A stretch of DNA of 39,098 nt from Pseudomonadota bacterium. Lineage in GTDB: Bacteria > Pseudomonadota > Alphaproteobacteria > Sphingomonadales > Sphingomonadaceae. Each line of letters opens with the position of its first letter. Positions within the stretch are counted from its first letter, which is position 1. Made by a program: the position numbers and the translations under genes. This document shows positions 8,377-16,514 of the stretch, piece by piece. Where the stretch lies: NCBI GenBank assembly GCA_021794525.1, contig JAJYQP010000063.1, forward strand, positions 1-39,098. The letters are read 5' to 3'. The notes beneath the pieces are model-generated. The model searched no databases, was not told the DNA's origin, and saw only the letters and a program-made list of their open reading frames with translations.

Positions 8377-10653
8377 CTAGCGGACCAGCGTGATGCTCCC
8401 GCTCGCACCGTCGTGTTGTGCCGACGGGGCGATCCACACCTTGAATTCTCCGGGCTCGACAGTCGGCTTGTCGGCAAGGCCATAGAACTCGAGCGCGTCT
8501 CGACGGATGGTGAACCGCACGCGCTGCGACGCTCCGGGCGCCAGCGCGACTTTTCGGAAGGCCACGAGCTGGCGCACCGGACGTGTCACGCTGGCGACCT
8601 TGTCGTGAACATAGAGCTGAACGACTTCGTCCACAGCGCGTTTGCCTGAATTGACGACGAGTGCGCTAACCTCCAGCGCGCCGTCCCACGCCAATTTGCC
8701 GTCGCCGGCGGCGAAATCGCCGTAGCCGATCTTGCCGTAGGTCAGGCCATGGCCGAACGGGAACAGTGCCGCATTGGGCACGGTACGGAATTGCGCCTTG
8801 TAGTCGGCGCGCTCTCCCGCTGGCTGCGGGCGGCCAGTGGTCTTGCGGTCGTAGTAATAGGGCTCCTGGCCCGAGGCATAAGGAAAGCTGATCGGCAGAC
8901 GTGCCGAGGGGGATCTCTTCCCATAGAGGATGTCCGCGATCGCGTTCCCGCTTTCCGAGCCGAGGTACCACGTCACCAGGATCGCCGGGGCATCGCGCAC
9001 CGCCCCGGCCAGCGCCAACGCGCGACCGTTGCGCAACACCACGACCGTCGGTTTTCCGACTGCGGCGACCGCCTCAGCGAGTGCCTGCTGTGGGGGGGGA
9101 ACCACAATGTCGACGCGCGACTGCGCTTCGCCCGACATGTCCTGCGATTCGCCCAGAGAAAGCACCACGACCTCGGCGTTCCGGGCTGCTGCCACCGCAG
9201 CCTCGACACCGCCCTCGAGCGGCTCTTCAATCCCGCTTCCTTGGGTCACCGTAATCTGCCCGCCGGCGTTGCGCATGCCGGTAGCAAGGTCGATCGCCTG
9301 TTCATCGTCGCCATAAACGCACCAGCCGCCGATCAGATCATGCTGGCCGGCGGCGAATGGGCCGATAACCGCCACCTTTGCCGACTTGGCCAGCGGCAGG
9401 ATGTCGCCTTCGTTCTTGAGCATGACAATGGATTTCCAGCCCGCTTCGCGCGCGAGGGCAAGCGCAGCAGGCCGCCGCGAGCGGTACTTTTCGCGATTCG
9501 GGTCGATGCGGCGAAAGGGATCGTCGAACAGCCCGAGCATGGACTTGATCGTCAGCGTTCGGCGCACGGCCTCGTCGACGCGCTCGAGCGGAACTTCCCC
9601 CGCGCGGACCAGGTCCGGCAGATGGAGCGCGTACAAATTGCTCGCCATGCTCATGTCGGTGCCCGCGAGAATGGCGAGCCGGGCGGCGTCCCGACCATCG
9701 CGGGCGACACCGTGCAGGATAAGTTCCTCATCGCCAGTGTAGTCGGATACGACGAGGCCCTTGAAGCCCCATTCATTGCGCAGGAGCTCTGTGAGGAGCC
9801 AGTGGTTGGCGGTCGACGGTACGCCCGAGATTTCGTTGAAAGAGGCCATCGTGCTCACCGCCCCGGCATCGAATGCCGCCTTGAACGGGGGCAGGTAAAC
9901 CTCGCGAAGCGTGCGTTCGGAAAGGTCCACTGTATTGTAGTCGAGGCCCGCCTCCGCTGCGCCGTAGGCGGCGAAATGCTTGGCGCAGGCCAGCATCGCG
10001 TCGTCGTCGGTAAGCCTGTGGCCTTGGAAGCCGCGCACCCGTGCGGCCGCAAATGCGCGTCCGATCAGCACGTCTTCCCCTGCGCCTTCCATTACCCGGC
10101 CCCAGCGCTGGTCGCGCGCGATGTCGACCATTGGCGCGAAGGTCCAGTCGATCCCGGCTCCGGCAGCCTCGAAAGCCGCGGCGCGGGCGGTGCGTTCGGC
10201 AAGCTCGGGCTCGAAGCTGGCGGCCTCGCCCACCGGTATCGGGAAAATGGTGCGGTGCCCGTGGATCACGTCGGCGGCGAAGATCAGCGGGATCTTCAGG
10301 CGCGACCGCTCCATCACCGCACGCTGCATTCGTTGCGCCATCACCGCGCCATTGCCATTGAACACACCGGTGAGTTTACCGGCGACCGCGTTTTCGATCT
10401 GCGATTCGAAACTCTGGCCGTTGCCCGGCGGATTGAGGCCAGCGGCTTTCGATCCGCCCCATGCCGAGGGCATCAGCGTAAGCTGGCCGGCCTTTTCATC
10501 CAGTGTCATCGCGGCAATGAGCGCTTCGATCTTGCTCGAAACCTGAGCCGCGTCGGCCGCCCGCGCTGCTGCGCGCAACGGGCTTGCGCTCCATGCAGCG
10601 ACCAGGGCCGCGGCTTTGAGCGCCGAACGCCGGGATACTGTCTGCGCCGCCAT
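8377..10653 (-). CDS. bglX: Glycoside hydrolase family 3 beta-glucosidase, exported
   Basis: The 758-residue enzyme should remove glucose from beta-linked oligosaccharides. The N-terminus carries a twin-arginine-like signal (S-R-R-S-A-L-K, then an Ala-rich stretch), so it is probably periplasmic. GH3 features follow in order: D-E-K-A-G-Q-L, K-H-F-A-A-Y-G, the nucleophile segment G-L-V-V-S-D-Y near residue 300, then the second domain with V-M-L-K-N-E-G-D-I-L-P-L, and a C-terminal fibronectin III-like domain. Length and domain order match BglX-type enzymes. It is divergent from lacI across a gap holding a GTAACCGGTTAC palindrome 46 nt before its start. Next to a GH144-type endo-beta-1,2-glucanase, its likely substrate is sophorose or sophoro-oligosaccharides. 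The bond preference is an inference from context. Confidence 0.9.
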   Translation of the reverse strand: MAAQTVSRRSALKAAALVAAWSASPLRAAARAADAAQVSSKIEALIAAMTLDEKAGQLTLMPSAWGGSKAAGLNPPGNGQSFESQIENAVAGKLTGVFNGNGAVMAQRMQRAVMERSRLKIPLIFAADVIHGHRTIFPIPVGEAASFEPELAERTARAAAFEAAGAGIDWTFAPMVDIARDQRWGRVMEGAGEDVLIGRAFAAARVRGFQGHRLTDDDAMLACAKHFAAYGAAEAGLDYNTVDLSERTLREVYLPPFKAAFDAGAVSTMASFNEISGVPSTANHWLLTELLRNEWGFKGLVVSDYTGDEELILHGVARDGRDAARLAILAGTDMSMASNLYALHLPDLVRAGEVPLERVDEAVRRTLTIKSMLGLFDDPFRRIDPNREKYRSRRPAALALAREAGWKSIVMLKNEGDILPLAKSAKVAVIGPFAAGQHDLIGGWCVYGDDEQAIDLATGMRNAGGQITVTQGSGIEEPLEGGVEAAVAAARNAEVVVLSLGESQDMSGEAQSRVDIVVPPPQQALAEAVAAVGKPTVVVLRNGRALALAGAVRDAPAILVTWYLGSESGNAIADILYGKRSPSARLPISFPYASGQEPYYYDRKTTGRPQPAGERADYKAQFRTVPNAALFPFGHGLTYGKIGYGDFAAGDGKLAWDGALEVSALVVNSGKRAVDEVVQLYVHDKVASVTRPVRQLVAFRKVALAPGASQRVRFTIRRDALEFYGLADKPTVEPGEFKVWIAPSAQHDGASGSITLVR

Positions 10654-10698
10654 TCCTGTCTCCCGCTCGCCGGAATCGCCATCGTTCCGGCCTTTTGT

Positions 10699-10710
10699 GT
10701 AACCGGTTAC
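10699..10710. promoter_or_regulatory. LacI-family operator palindrome
   Basis: GTAACCGGTTAC is a perfect 12-bp palindrome in the divergent GH3/lacI gap, 46 nt before the GH3 start and 59 nt before the chosen lacI start. The central CG step is typical of LacI-family operators. An extended copy lies at 16446-16461 before the TonB receptor, so the same regulator probably controls both. Confidence 0.75.
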
Positions 10711-10769
10711 TTAATGACCTCATCGACATCTGGCAATTGCTCGGCCACTCCCATAATGTCGCTTGGCTG

Positions 10770-11786
10770 ATGGGAAAAGCTCGCACTCACAACGGCTCGT
10801 CCACCCCGACCATTCGCGACGTTGCGCGCGCGGCCGAACTCTCAGTCGCGTCGGTTTCGCGCGTGCTCAACCGGCACGACAACGTGCACCCTGAGACCCG
10901 TGACAAGGTCCATCGGGCGATGCGAGACCTCGGCTATGTGCCGAATGCTGCCGCGCGCAGCCTCAGCACAGCGAAGGCAAATGCAATTGGGGTCGTTCTC
11001 CCGGATCTATATGGCGAATATTTCGGTGAGCTGGTGCGGGGCATCGACCGCGCCGTCGGGAAGCACGGCAAGCTGTTGCTACTTTCCACCATTCACGCCG
11101 ACCTCGCGCTTGCCGCCAGCGCGATGGGGGCAATGCGCGGGAGGACCGACGGGCTCATCGTGATGGCGCCGGAGCTGAGCCGCGCCGATCTCGACACGGT
11201 CATTCCGGCAGGCATGCCAACAGTACTCATCAACAGCCCGGAGGACGCAGCGCACTTCAATCTGCGGGTCGATAATCGGGCCGGAATGATGCTGATGGTG
11301 CGGCACTTGCTGGCCCGTGGTTGCCGCTCGATCATTCACTTGGGCGGAAGGCCGGAAAACCTAGATGCCGCCGAGCGCACCGAGGGTTTCCGCATGGCCA
11401 TGGCGGACCTCGCGCCGGACCTGGCTGCCGACGTCCTCCAAGGCGATTTCAGCGAAGAGAGCGGGGAACGGCTGGTCCAACAGCTTCTTTCCAAAGGCTC
11501 GCGCTTCGATGCGATATTTGCAGCTAACGACATGATGGCGCTCGGCGCGATCCAGGCGCTGAAGACCGTCGGCATTTCCGTGCCGGACGAGGTTGCCGTT
11601 GCGGGTTTCGACGACATCCCGCTCGCGCGCCATTTGGGTCTCACGACCCTGGCGGTGAATATCGCGGCCACAGGCGCGATGGCGGTCGAGAGGCTTATGA
11701 TCGAACTGGCGGGGGAAGCTCCAGCGCCGCAACTTGTACGGACTTCCGCCCGGTTGGTTGTCAGAGAAAGCACGAGCAGGCGATGA
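10770..11786 (+). CDS. LacI family transcriptional regulator
   Basis: The 338-residue protein has a classic LacI N-terminal DNA-binding domain: T-I-R-D-V-A-R-A-A helix, S-V-A-S-V-S-R-V-L-N recognition helix, and the hinge-helix region with Y-V-P-N-A-A-A-R-S-L. It is followed by a periplasmic-binding-protein-like sensor domain ending F-D-D-I-P-L-A-R-H. I chose ATG 10770-10772 because the upstream in-frame ATG at 10695 would add 25 residues lacking domain character and would overlap the operator. The gene lies 4 bp before the GH144-type gene, so they are probably co-transcribed. It likely represses the GH3 gene, its own operon and the TonB receptor, with release by a sugar such as glucose or sophorose. 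The inducer is unknown. Confidence 0.93.
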   Translation: MGKARTHNGSSTPTIRDVARAAELSVASVSRVLNRHDNVHPETRDKVHRAMRDLGYVPNAAARSLSTAKANAIGVVLPDLYGEYFGELVRGIDRAVGKHGKLLLLSTIHADLALAASAMGAMRGRTDGLIVMAPELSRADLDTVIPAGMPTVLINSPEDAAHFNLRVDNRAGMMLMVRHLLARGCRSIIHLGGRPENLDAAERTEGFRMAMADLAPDLAADVLQGDFSEESGERLVQQLLSKGSRFDAIFAANDMMALGAIQALKTVGISVPDEVAVAGFDDIPLARHLGLTTLAVNIAATGAMAVERLMIELAGEAPAPQLVRTSARLVVRESTSRR

Positions 11787-11790
11787 ACGC

Positions 11791-13227
11791 ATGACCATCC
11801 TGAACCGACGAAACCTTCTCGCAGGGGCCGGCGCAGCCGGCTTGGCCGCAGGGCTTCCCCTTCCGGCGCTCGCCAAACCGCGCAGGCGCGTCCTGCCCGC
11901 TTTCTTCGACGATCTCGAGAAGCGCACGTTTCGCTTCTTCTGGGAGCGTGCCAACCCCGCAAATGGGCTCATTCCCGATCGCTGGCCGACCCCTTCGTTC
12001 GCGAGCATCGCGGCAATCGGCTTCGGGATGAGTGCGCTCTGCATCGGAGCAGAACGGGGATGGATTACCCGTGCAGATGCGCGTGACCGGATCTTGACCA
12101 CGCTGCACTTCATGGCGGCGCTGCCTCAAGGGAACGCCGCGACGGGTGTCGCTGGCCACAAGGGTTTCTTCTACCACTTCCTCGACATGGAAACGGGACT
12201 GCGGTTCCGGAATGTCGAGCTTTCGACGGTCGATTCCGCACTGCTGTTCATGGGGGCACTCCATGCAGCGGAATGGTTCGATGGTCTCAACCCGACGGAG
12301 AGAGAACTGCGCAGGGTCGCGCACGCACTCGTCGATCGCGCCGACTGGCGGTGGTTCCAGCAAGCCGGACGCGCCATCCCGATGGGCTGGCACCCGGAAA
12401 CCGGCTTTATCCATCGCGCCTGGACCGGATACAACGAAGGTAAGCTCGTTTACATCCTCGCGCTCGGCAGTGGCACCCATCCCGCGCGCGAGGGTAGCTG
12501 GGACGCGTGGACCGCCACCTATCCCGACTTCTGGCGCGGCGAGGGGCGGCAGCGCCGGCTCGCCTTCGCACCGCTTTTCGGCCACCAGTATTCGGAGATG
12601 TGGATCGATTTTCGCGGAATTCGTGACGCTCCGATGCGGGCGGGAAACCTCGACTATTTCGAGAATTCGCGGCGTGCGACACTGGCACAACACGCCTATG
12701 CAATCGCCAACCCGATGGGCTGGCGCGGATACGATCGAAACGTGTGGGGCCTCACGGCGTGCGACGGGCCGGGCGACCACGGAGGGCAGATCGACCAGCA
12801 CGAAGCGCGCTTTCGGGGCTACTCTGCGCGCGGCCCCATTGCCGAGCCGGACGGGTTCGATGACGGTACGATCGCCCCGACCGCGATGCTCGGCTCCCTT
12901 CCGTTCGCACCCGAGATTGTTATCCCGTCCACACTCGAACTCCACCGTCGGCACGGTGCGCGGATCTATGGCGAGTATGGCTTTCGCGATGCGTTCAATC
13001 CGAGTTTCACCGACACCGCGAAGGGATCGAAATCCGGGTCGGTAGACGGCCGCACGGGTTGGGTCGCGACCGACTGGCTGGCGATCGACCAGGGGCCGAT
13101 TGTCGGGATGATCGCAAACCACCGCAACGGCTCGATCTGGCGCGCGATGCGCAAGAGCGCCGTCATTCGCCGCGGGCTGTTGCGCGCGGGCTTCACGGGC
13201 GGCTGGCTCGACGCGGCGACGCGCTAA
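11791..13227 (+). CDS. GH144-type (glycoamylase-fold) endo-beta-1,2-glucanase, exported
   Basis: The 478-residue protein begins with a Tat-like signal (N-R-R-N-L-L-A-G-A-G, then a hydrophobic stretch ending A-L-A). Mature sequence has the family's opening F-F-D-D-L-E-K-R-T-F-R-F-F-W, then H-K-G-F-F-Y-H-F-L-D and E-L-S-T-V-D-S-A-L-L, followed by G-Y-N-E-G-K-L-V-Y-I-L-A-L-G and L-F-G-H-Q-Y-S-E-M-W-I-D. This is the 'glycoamylase' fold (PF10091), whose characterised members in GH144 cut beta-1,2-glucan to sophoro-oligosaccharides. The Glu in G-Y-N-E-G is a likely functional acid. The start is ATG 11791, right after the lacI stop; an earlier in-frame start at 11734 would lie inside lacI. Together with the GH3 enzyme and receptor it forms a beta-1,2-glucan scavenging set. 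Substrate is inferred from the family, not proved. Confidence 0.83.
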   Translation: MTILNRRNLLAGAGAAGLAAGLPLPALAKPRRRVLPAFFDDLEKRTFRFFWERANPANGLIPDRWPTPSFASIAAIGFGMSALCIGAERGWITRADARDRILTTLHFMAALPQGNAATGVAGHKGFFYHFLDMETGLRFRNVELSTVDSALLFMGALHAAEWFDGLNPTERELRRVAHALVDRADWRWFQQAGRAIPMGWHPETGFIHRAWTGYNEGKLVYILALGSGTHPAREGSWDAWTATYPDFWRGEGRQRRLAFAPLFGHQYSEMWIDFRGIRDAPMRAGNLDYFENSRRATLAQHAYAIANPMGWRGYDRNVWGLTACDGPGDHGGQIDQHEARFRGYSARGPIAEPDGFDDGTIAPTAMLGSLPFAPEIVIPSTLELHRRHGARIYGEYGFRDAFNPSFTDTAKGSKSGSVDGRTGWVATDWLAIDQGPIVGMIANHRNGSIWRAMRKSAVIRRGLLRAGFTGGWLDAATR

Positions 13228-13315
13228 AATTGACCGTATCGTTGCTGACGACCCCGCCGTCGCGATATCGAATCCGCCGACGGGAAGTCAAAGGTACCGC
13301 GGGCTGCGCCCTATC

Positions 13316-16300
13316 TCAGAACTTGTACTTGATCCCGGCCTGGAAGCTGCGCGCGTCGCCGCCGACCTGACCATCGCCGTCGAACTCGATCGGCGGTGGC
13401 TGGCCGCCGCCGGCACCCCAAGCCGTATAATTGCGATTGAGCCAGTTGAAGAGATTGCGTGCCGAGAAATCGAAGGTGAGCTCGTGACCTTCGCCAAAGG
13501 GCATCTGGAAGGTCTTCGCGACACGCAAGTCGAAGCGCTTGTAGCCGATGAAATTCCTCGGCTTGTAGATGCCGCCGAAATTTGCGTAGCAGCAGGCCCC
13601 GTCAGGCGGAACAATGCTGGAGTTCCACGGCGCCAGCACTTGGCCGAATCGCGGACCGGAGGCGAGCTCGAGAGTGCCTGACAGGATGATATCCCAGGGC
13701 GCGCGCCAGATCCCATTGGTTACGAGCCGCCAGTCGTCCACGCCCGGGACGCGCTGGTACCCAAAACCCGTCTGATCGGCACCCTGGAAAAACTCGTCGT
13801 CAAAGTTGATCGACTGAACGTTGTTGTTGGCGCGCGCTATCTGGATCGTAAGCGCGGATTTGAGCCCCCAACTTGAGGTCTGTGTGAAGGGTTTGTCGAT
13901 CTGGAGGAACAACGAGGTCGACGTGGCCGAGGCATCGCTGACGCCGCGGTTGAGCTTGCCCGCAAAACCAGCGAGCTGCGCGTTTTGCGCCGCGCACACC
14001 GAAGTGGGAACCGGTGTTCCGTCGGAATTGGTCAGGCTGCCCGGGCTGTTGTCCTGGATCCAGTTGTCGCCACCGTCGGTACAGCCGGTCACATTGCCTG
14101 CCGCATCGCGGGTGACGACGCGGGTGTACCAGCCGTTTTCGTAGAAGTTCGAGCGTACAAACTGGAATATGTTGTGCGTGCGCACATGGCTTAGCGTGAG
14201 CGTGGTCTGCACTTCCCCGAAGCGCTTGCGAACACCGAGGTTGAATTGATCCGCATAGGGCGGATTGGATTCATTGTTCAGAACCCACACCGCGCCCCCA
14301 CCCGGGAACAGCGGCGCGGCCGCAGCCCGCAAATTGTCGGGGTCCCGCAGGGCATTGGTGAAGGGAATGCAGTTCGCACCGGCTCCGGGCTGGCCGCAGA
14401 ACCGCACGTCCACCACCTTGTTAGTATTGGTAAGCGTTTCGATCACGCCTTCAATGAAGAGGCTTCGGTCGTAGTACCGACCCGCACCTCCAAATACGAC
14501 GAGATCGCGATCGCCCTTCACGTCATAGGCAAAGCCGAGGCGAGGCTGGAACTGGTCGTAGCGCGATTTGCGGTTGTTTCCGGTCGAGATGTAGTCTTCC
14601 GGATTGATGCCGCGCGCTGCCCAGCCGGGGTAATCGCGCAGTGCGTTGGCGATGGCCGTCGGCGTTACGTAATTATTGTTGTTGTTGTTGCTCTCGAAAT
14701 CCCACCGCAACCCGATATTGAAGGTCCAGTGGTCATCGGGCCGCCACTCGTCCTGCGCATACAGGCCGATCTGCGTGTCCTTCATAGCGACCGTCGCCGA
14801 AGGCGTGAGGTTGACCCGCGCGCCGTAGGGCGTGGCGGTCGTCGGATCGAAACTCGCGACGGCCCCCGGGTTCAAATAGTAGTAGCTGCCGTTGAAATGA
14901 TCGATAACCGAACGCGACAGGTCATAGATGGCAACCTGCCCGCCGAACTTGAAGGTATGCTCGCCGCGACGAAGCGTGAGGTCGTCACGCAGCGTCCAGG
15001 ACTCGCTCTGGTCCCCCTGGGTGAAAAAATGTGCCCCTGTCACCGCAACGGCACTGAAATTCGCGCCGTTCGAAAGTAGGAACTCCGGGCCCGTCCCGAC
15101 GCTCGGCGTCGATTGGGTGCCCTTGTCGTATGCGAGATTAAGGACGTTGAGCAGTCCGTCACCATTATACTGCCATTGCAACTGGTACCGATCTTGGTGG
15201 GTAAGGATAGTGCGCCCGTGGCTGAGTGTCGCATTGGCATCGATGTCGGAAAGATTGTTCTCGCGACGGATGAAGGCCGAGGCGTTGAAGGTATTCCGAT
15301 CGGATGCATACCAGGTCAACTTGCCGAAATAGAGCCCCTGCTTGAAGTCGTTCGCGACCGAACCGTTGATGTCGCTGGCCAGATTCTGCGGGATCGGGGT
15401 CGCGACGTTGCGGGTGATACCCGGCAGTTTTTGTATCGTGCCTTCGCCCGCGAGATAAAACGAGAGGACGCCTGGAATGATCGGGCCACCCAGGTCGCCG
15501 CCGAATTGCTTGCGGTCGTAGTCGGGCTTGGGAACGTTGTTCTTCTTGTCGAAGAATGGCTGTTCGATGAAGGATTTGGGTTGCCATTGCAAAAACGCGG
15601 AACCGTGAAAGTCCTCGCCGCCGCTCTTGGTAACGGCAGTTACCAGGGCAGAGGCCGCCTGGCCGGACTCGGCGCCGAAGTTCTGCGTTTCGACGTTGTA
15701 TTCCTGGATGGCAATCTGCGGGAAGGGATTCCCGAGACCGAAGTTCTGGCCGAAGATTCCGCCGTGATTGATTGGGTTCTTCAGGCTCATCCCGTCGAGA
15801 AAGACATTGGTCTGCGCTGAGCTGGTCGCACCCGACTGGATCTGCGAATTGGTTCCGCGGGTCACCGCCACGCCGGGAGCAAGGCTTGCGAAGCTCAGGA
15901 AGTTGCGCTTATCCTGCGGGATATTCTCGATTTCCTGCGGCGTGATGCTGGTACGCACCGTCTGCGTGCGCACGGATTGAACCGAGTTGCGCACCCCAGT
16001 CACTACAATGTCGCGGGACGCGTCGTAGAAATTGACGGTGCTGGTTTGCCCCACGAGCAGCGTGGTTTCCTGCGCCGGCTTACCGGTCACCTCGACCCGG
16101 TAAGTCGAGGGGCGAAGGCCGATGATCTCGTAGTCGCCATTCGCGTCCGTGGTGCCGGTCGCACGTTGACCTGTCACCGTATCCGTGGCGACGATCTGCG
16201 TGCCGGAGGCCGCTCCGTCGACATGGCCGTCGAGCGTTGCAGTGCTGGATTGTGCATGCAGAGGCACGGCCATAGCCAATGCGCATACCATGGCGGCGAC

Positions 16301-16351
16301 CGAGACTCCGCTCGCAAGACTGCGCCGATGCGTAACGCTACCAAGCCCCAT
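13316..16351 (-). CDS. TonB-dependent receptor, Oar-like with carboxypeptidase-regulatory domain
   Basis: The 1011-residue outer-membrane protein starts with a signal peptide (hydrophobic A-A-M-V-C-A-L-A-M-A-V-P-L-H-A-Q). An N-terminal carboxypeptidase-regulatory-like domain follows (A-T-L-D-G-H-V near residue 38, then Y-E-I-I-G-L-R-P-S-T-Y-R-V-E-V). Next come a plug domain (D-I-V-V-T-G-V-R, then I-E-N-I-P-Q-D-K-R) and a long beta-barrel ending G-I-K-Y-K-F with terminal Phe. This Oar/SusC-like form imports large glycans in sphingomonads and caulobacters. A GGAGAGGAGAGAGG ribosome-binding stretch precedes the ATG, and a 16-bp LacI palindrome lies 95 nt upstream. It converges on the GH144-type gene with 88 bp between stops. 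The inferred cargo is beta-1,2-glucan or its oligosaccharides. Confidence 0.92.
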   Translation of the reverse strand: MGLGSVTHRRSLASGVSVAAMVCALAMAVPLHAQSSTATLDGHVDGAASGTQIVATDTVTGQRATGTTDANGDYEIIGLRPSTYRVEVTGKPAQETTLLVGQTSTVNFYDASRDIVVTGVRNSVQSVRTQTVRTSITPQEIENIPQDKRNFLSFASLAPGVAVTRGTNSQIQSGATSSAQTNVFLDGMSLKNPINHGGIFGQNFGLGNPFPQIAIQEYNVETQNFGAESGQAASALVTAVTKSGGEDFHGSAFLQWQPKSFIEQPFFDKKNNVPKPDYDRKQFGGDLGGPIIPGVLSFYLAGEGTIQKLPGITRNVATPIPQNLASDINGSVANDFKQGLYFGKLTWYASDRNTFNASAFIRRENNLSDIDANATLSHGRTILTHQDRYQLQWQYNGDGLLNVLNLAYDKGTQSTPSVGTGPEFLLSNGANFSAVAVTGAHFFTQGDQSESWTLRDDLTLRRGEHTFKFGGQVAIYDLSRSVIDHFNGSYYYLNPGAVASFDPTTATPYGARVNLTPSATVAMKDTQIGLYAQDEWRPDDHWTFNIGLRWDFESNNNNNNYVTPTAIANALRDYPGWAARGINPEDYISTGNNRKSRYDQFQPRLGFAYDVKGDRDLVVFGGAGRYYDRSLFIEGVIETLTNTNKVVDVRFCGQPGAGANCIPFTNALRDPDNLRAAAAPLFPGGGAVWVLNNESNPPYADQFNLGVRKRFGEVQTTLTLSHVRTHNIFQFVRSNFYENGWYTRVVTRDAAGNVTGCTDGGDNWIQDNSPGSLTNSDGTPVPTSVCAAQNAQLAGFAGKLNRGVSDASATSTSLFLQIDKPFTQTSSWGLKSALTIQIARANNNVQSINFDDEFFQGADQTGFGYQRVPGVDDWRLVTNGIWRAPWDIILSGTLELASGPRFGQVLAPWNSSIVPPDGACCYANFGGIYKPRNFIGYKRFDLRVAKTFQMPFGEGHELTFDFSARNLFNWLNRNYTAWGAGGGQPPPIEFDGDGQVGGDARSFQAGIKYKF

Positions 16352-16445
16352 GCCTCTCTCCTCTCCGCACCGTCGCCGCTTCCGAGCGATCGGCAGTCTC
16401 TCTCATGCGCGATGGATCACATCTTCAGGAATTCCGTAGACCCTC

Positions 16446-16461
16446 TTGTAACCGGTTACAA
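16446..16461. promoter_or_regulatory. LacI-family operator palindrome before the TonB receptor
   Basis: TTGTAACCGGTTACAA is a perfect 16-bp palindrome containing the same 12-bp core as 10699-10710. It lies 95 nt upstream of the TonB receptor start and downstream of the halogenase stop, so the receptor probably has its own regulated promoter. No copy was seen before the halogenase. Confidence 0.8.
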
Positions 16462-16514
16462 TAGCCTTAGCACATATTCCCGCCGGACGTGGTTTCCGGG
16501 TGACACGGGGCTGG

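Noticed and set aside
13228..13315. Search for a terminator between the converging GH144-type and TonB receptor genes
   Set aside because: Only a weak CCGTCG/CGACGG stem with a large loop and no T tract was found.
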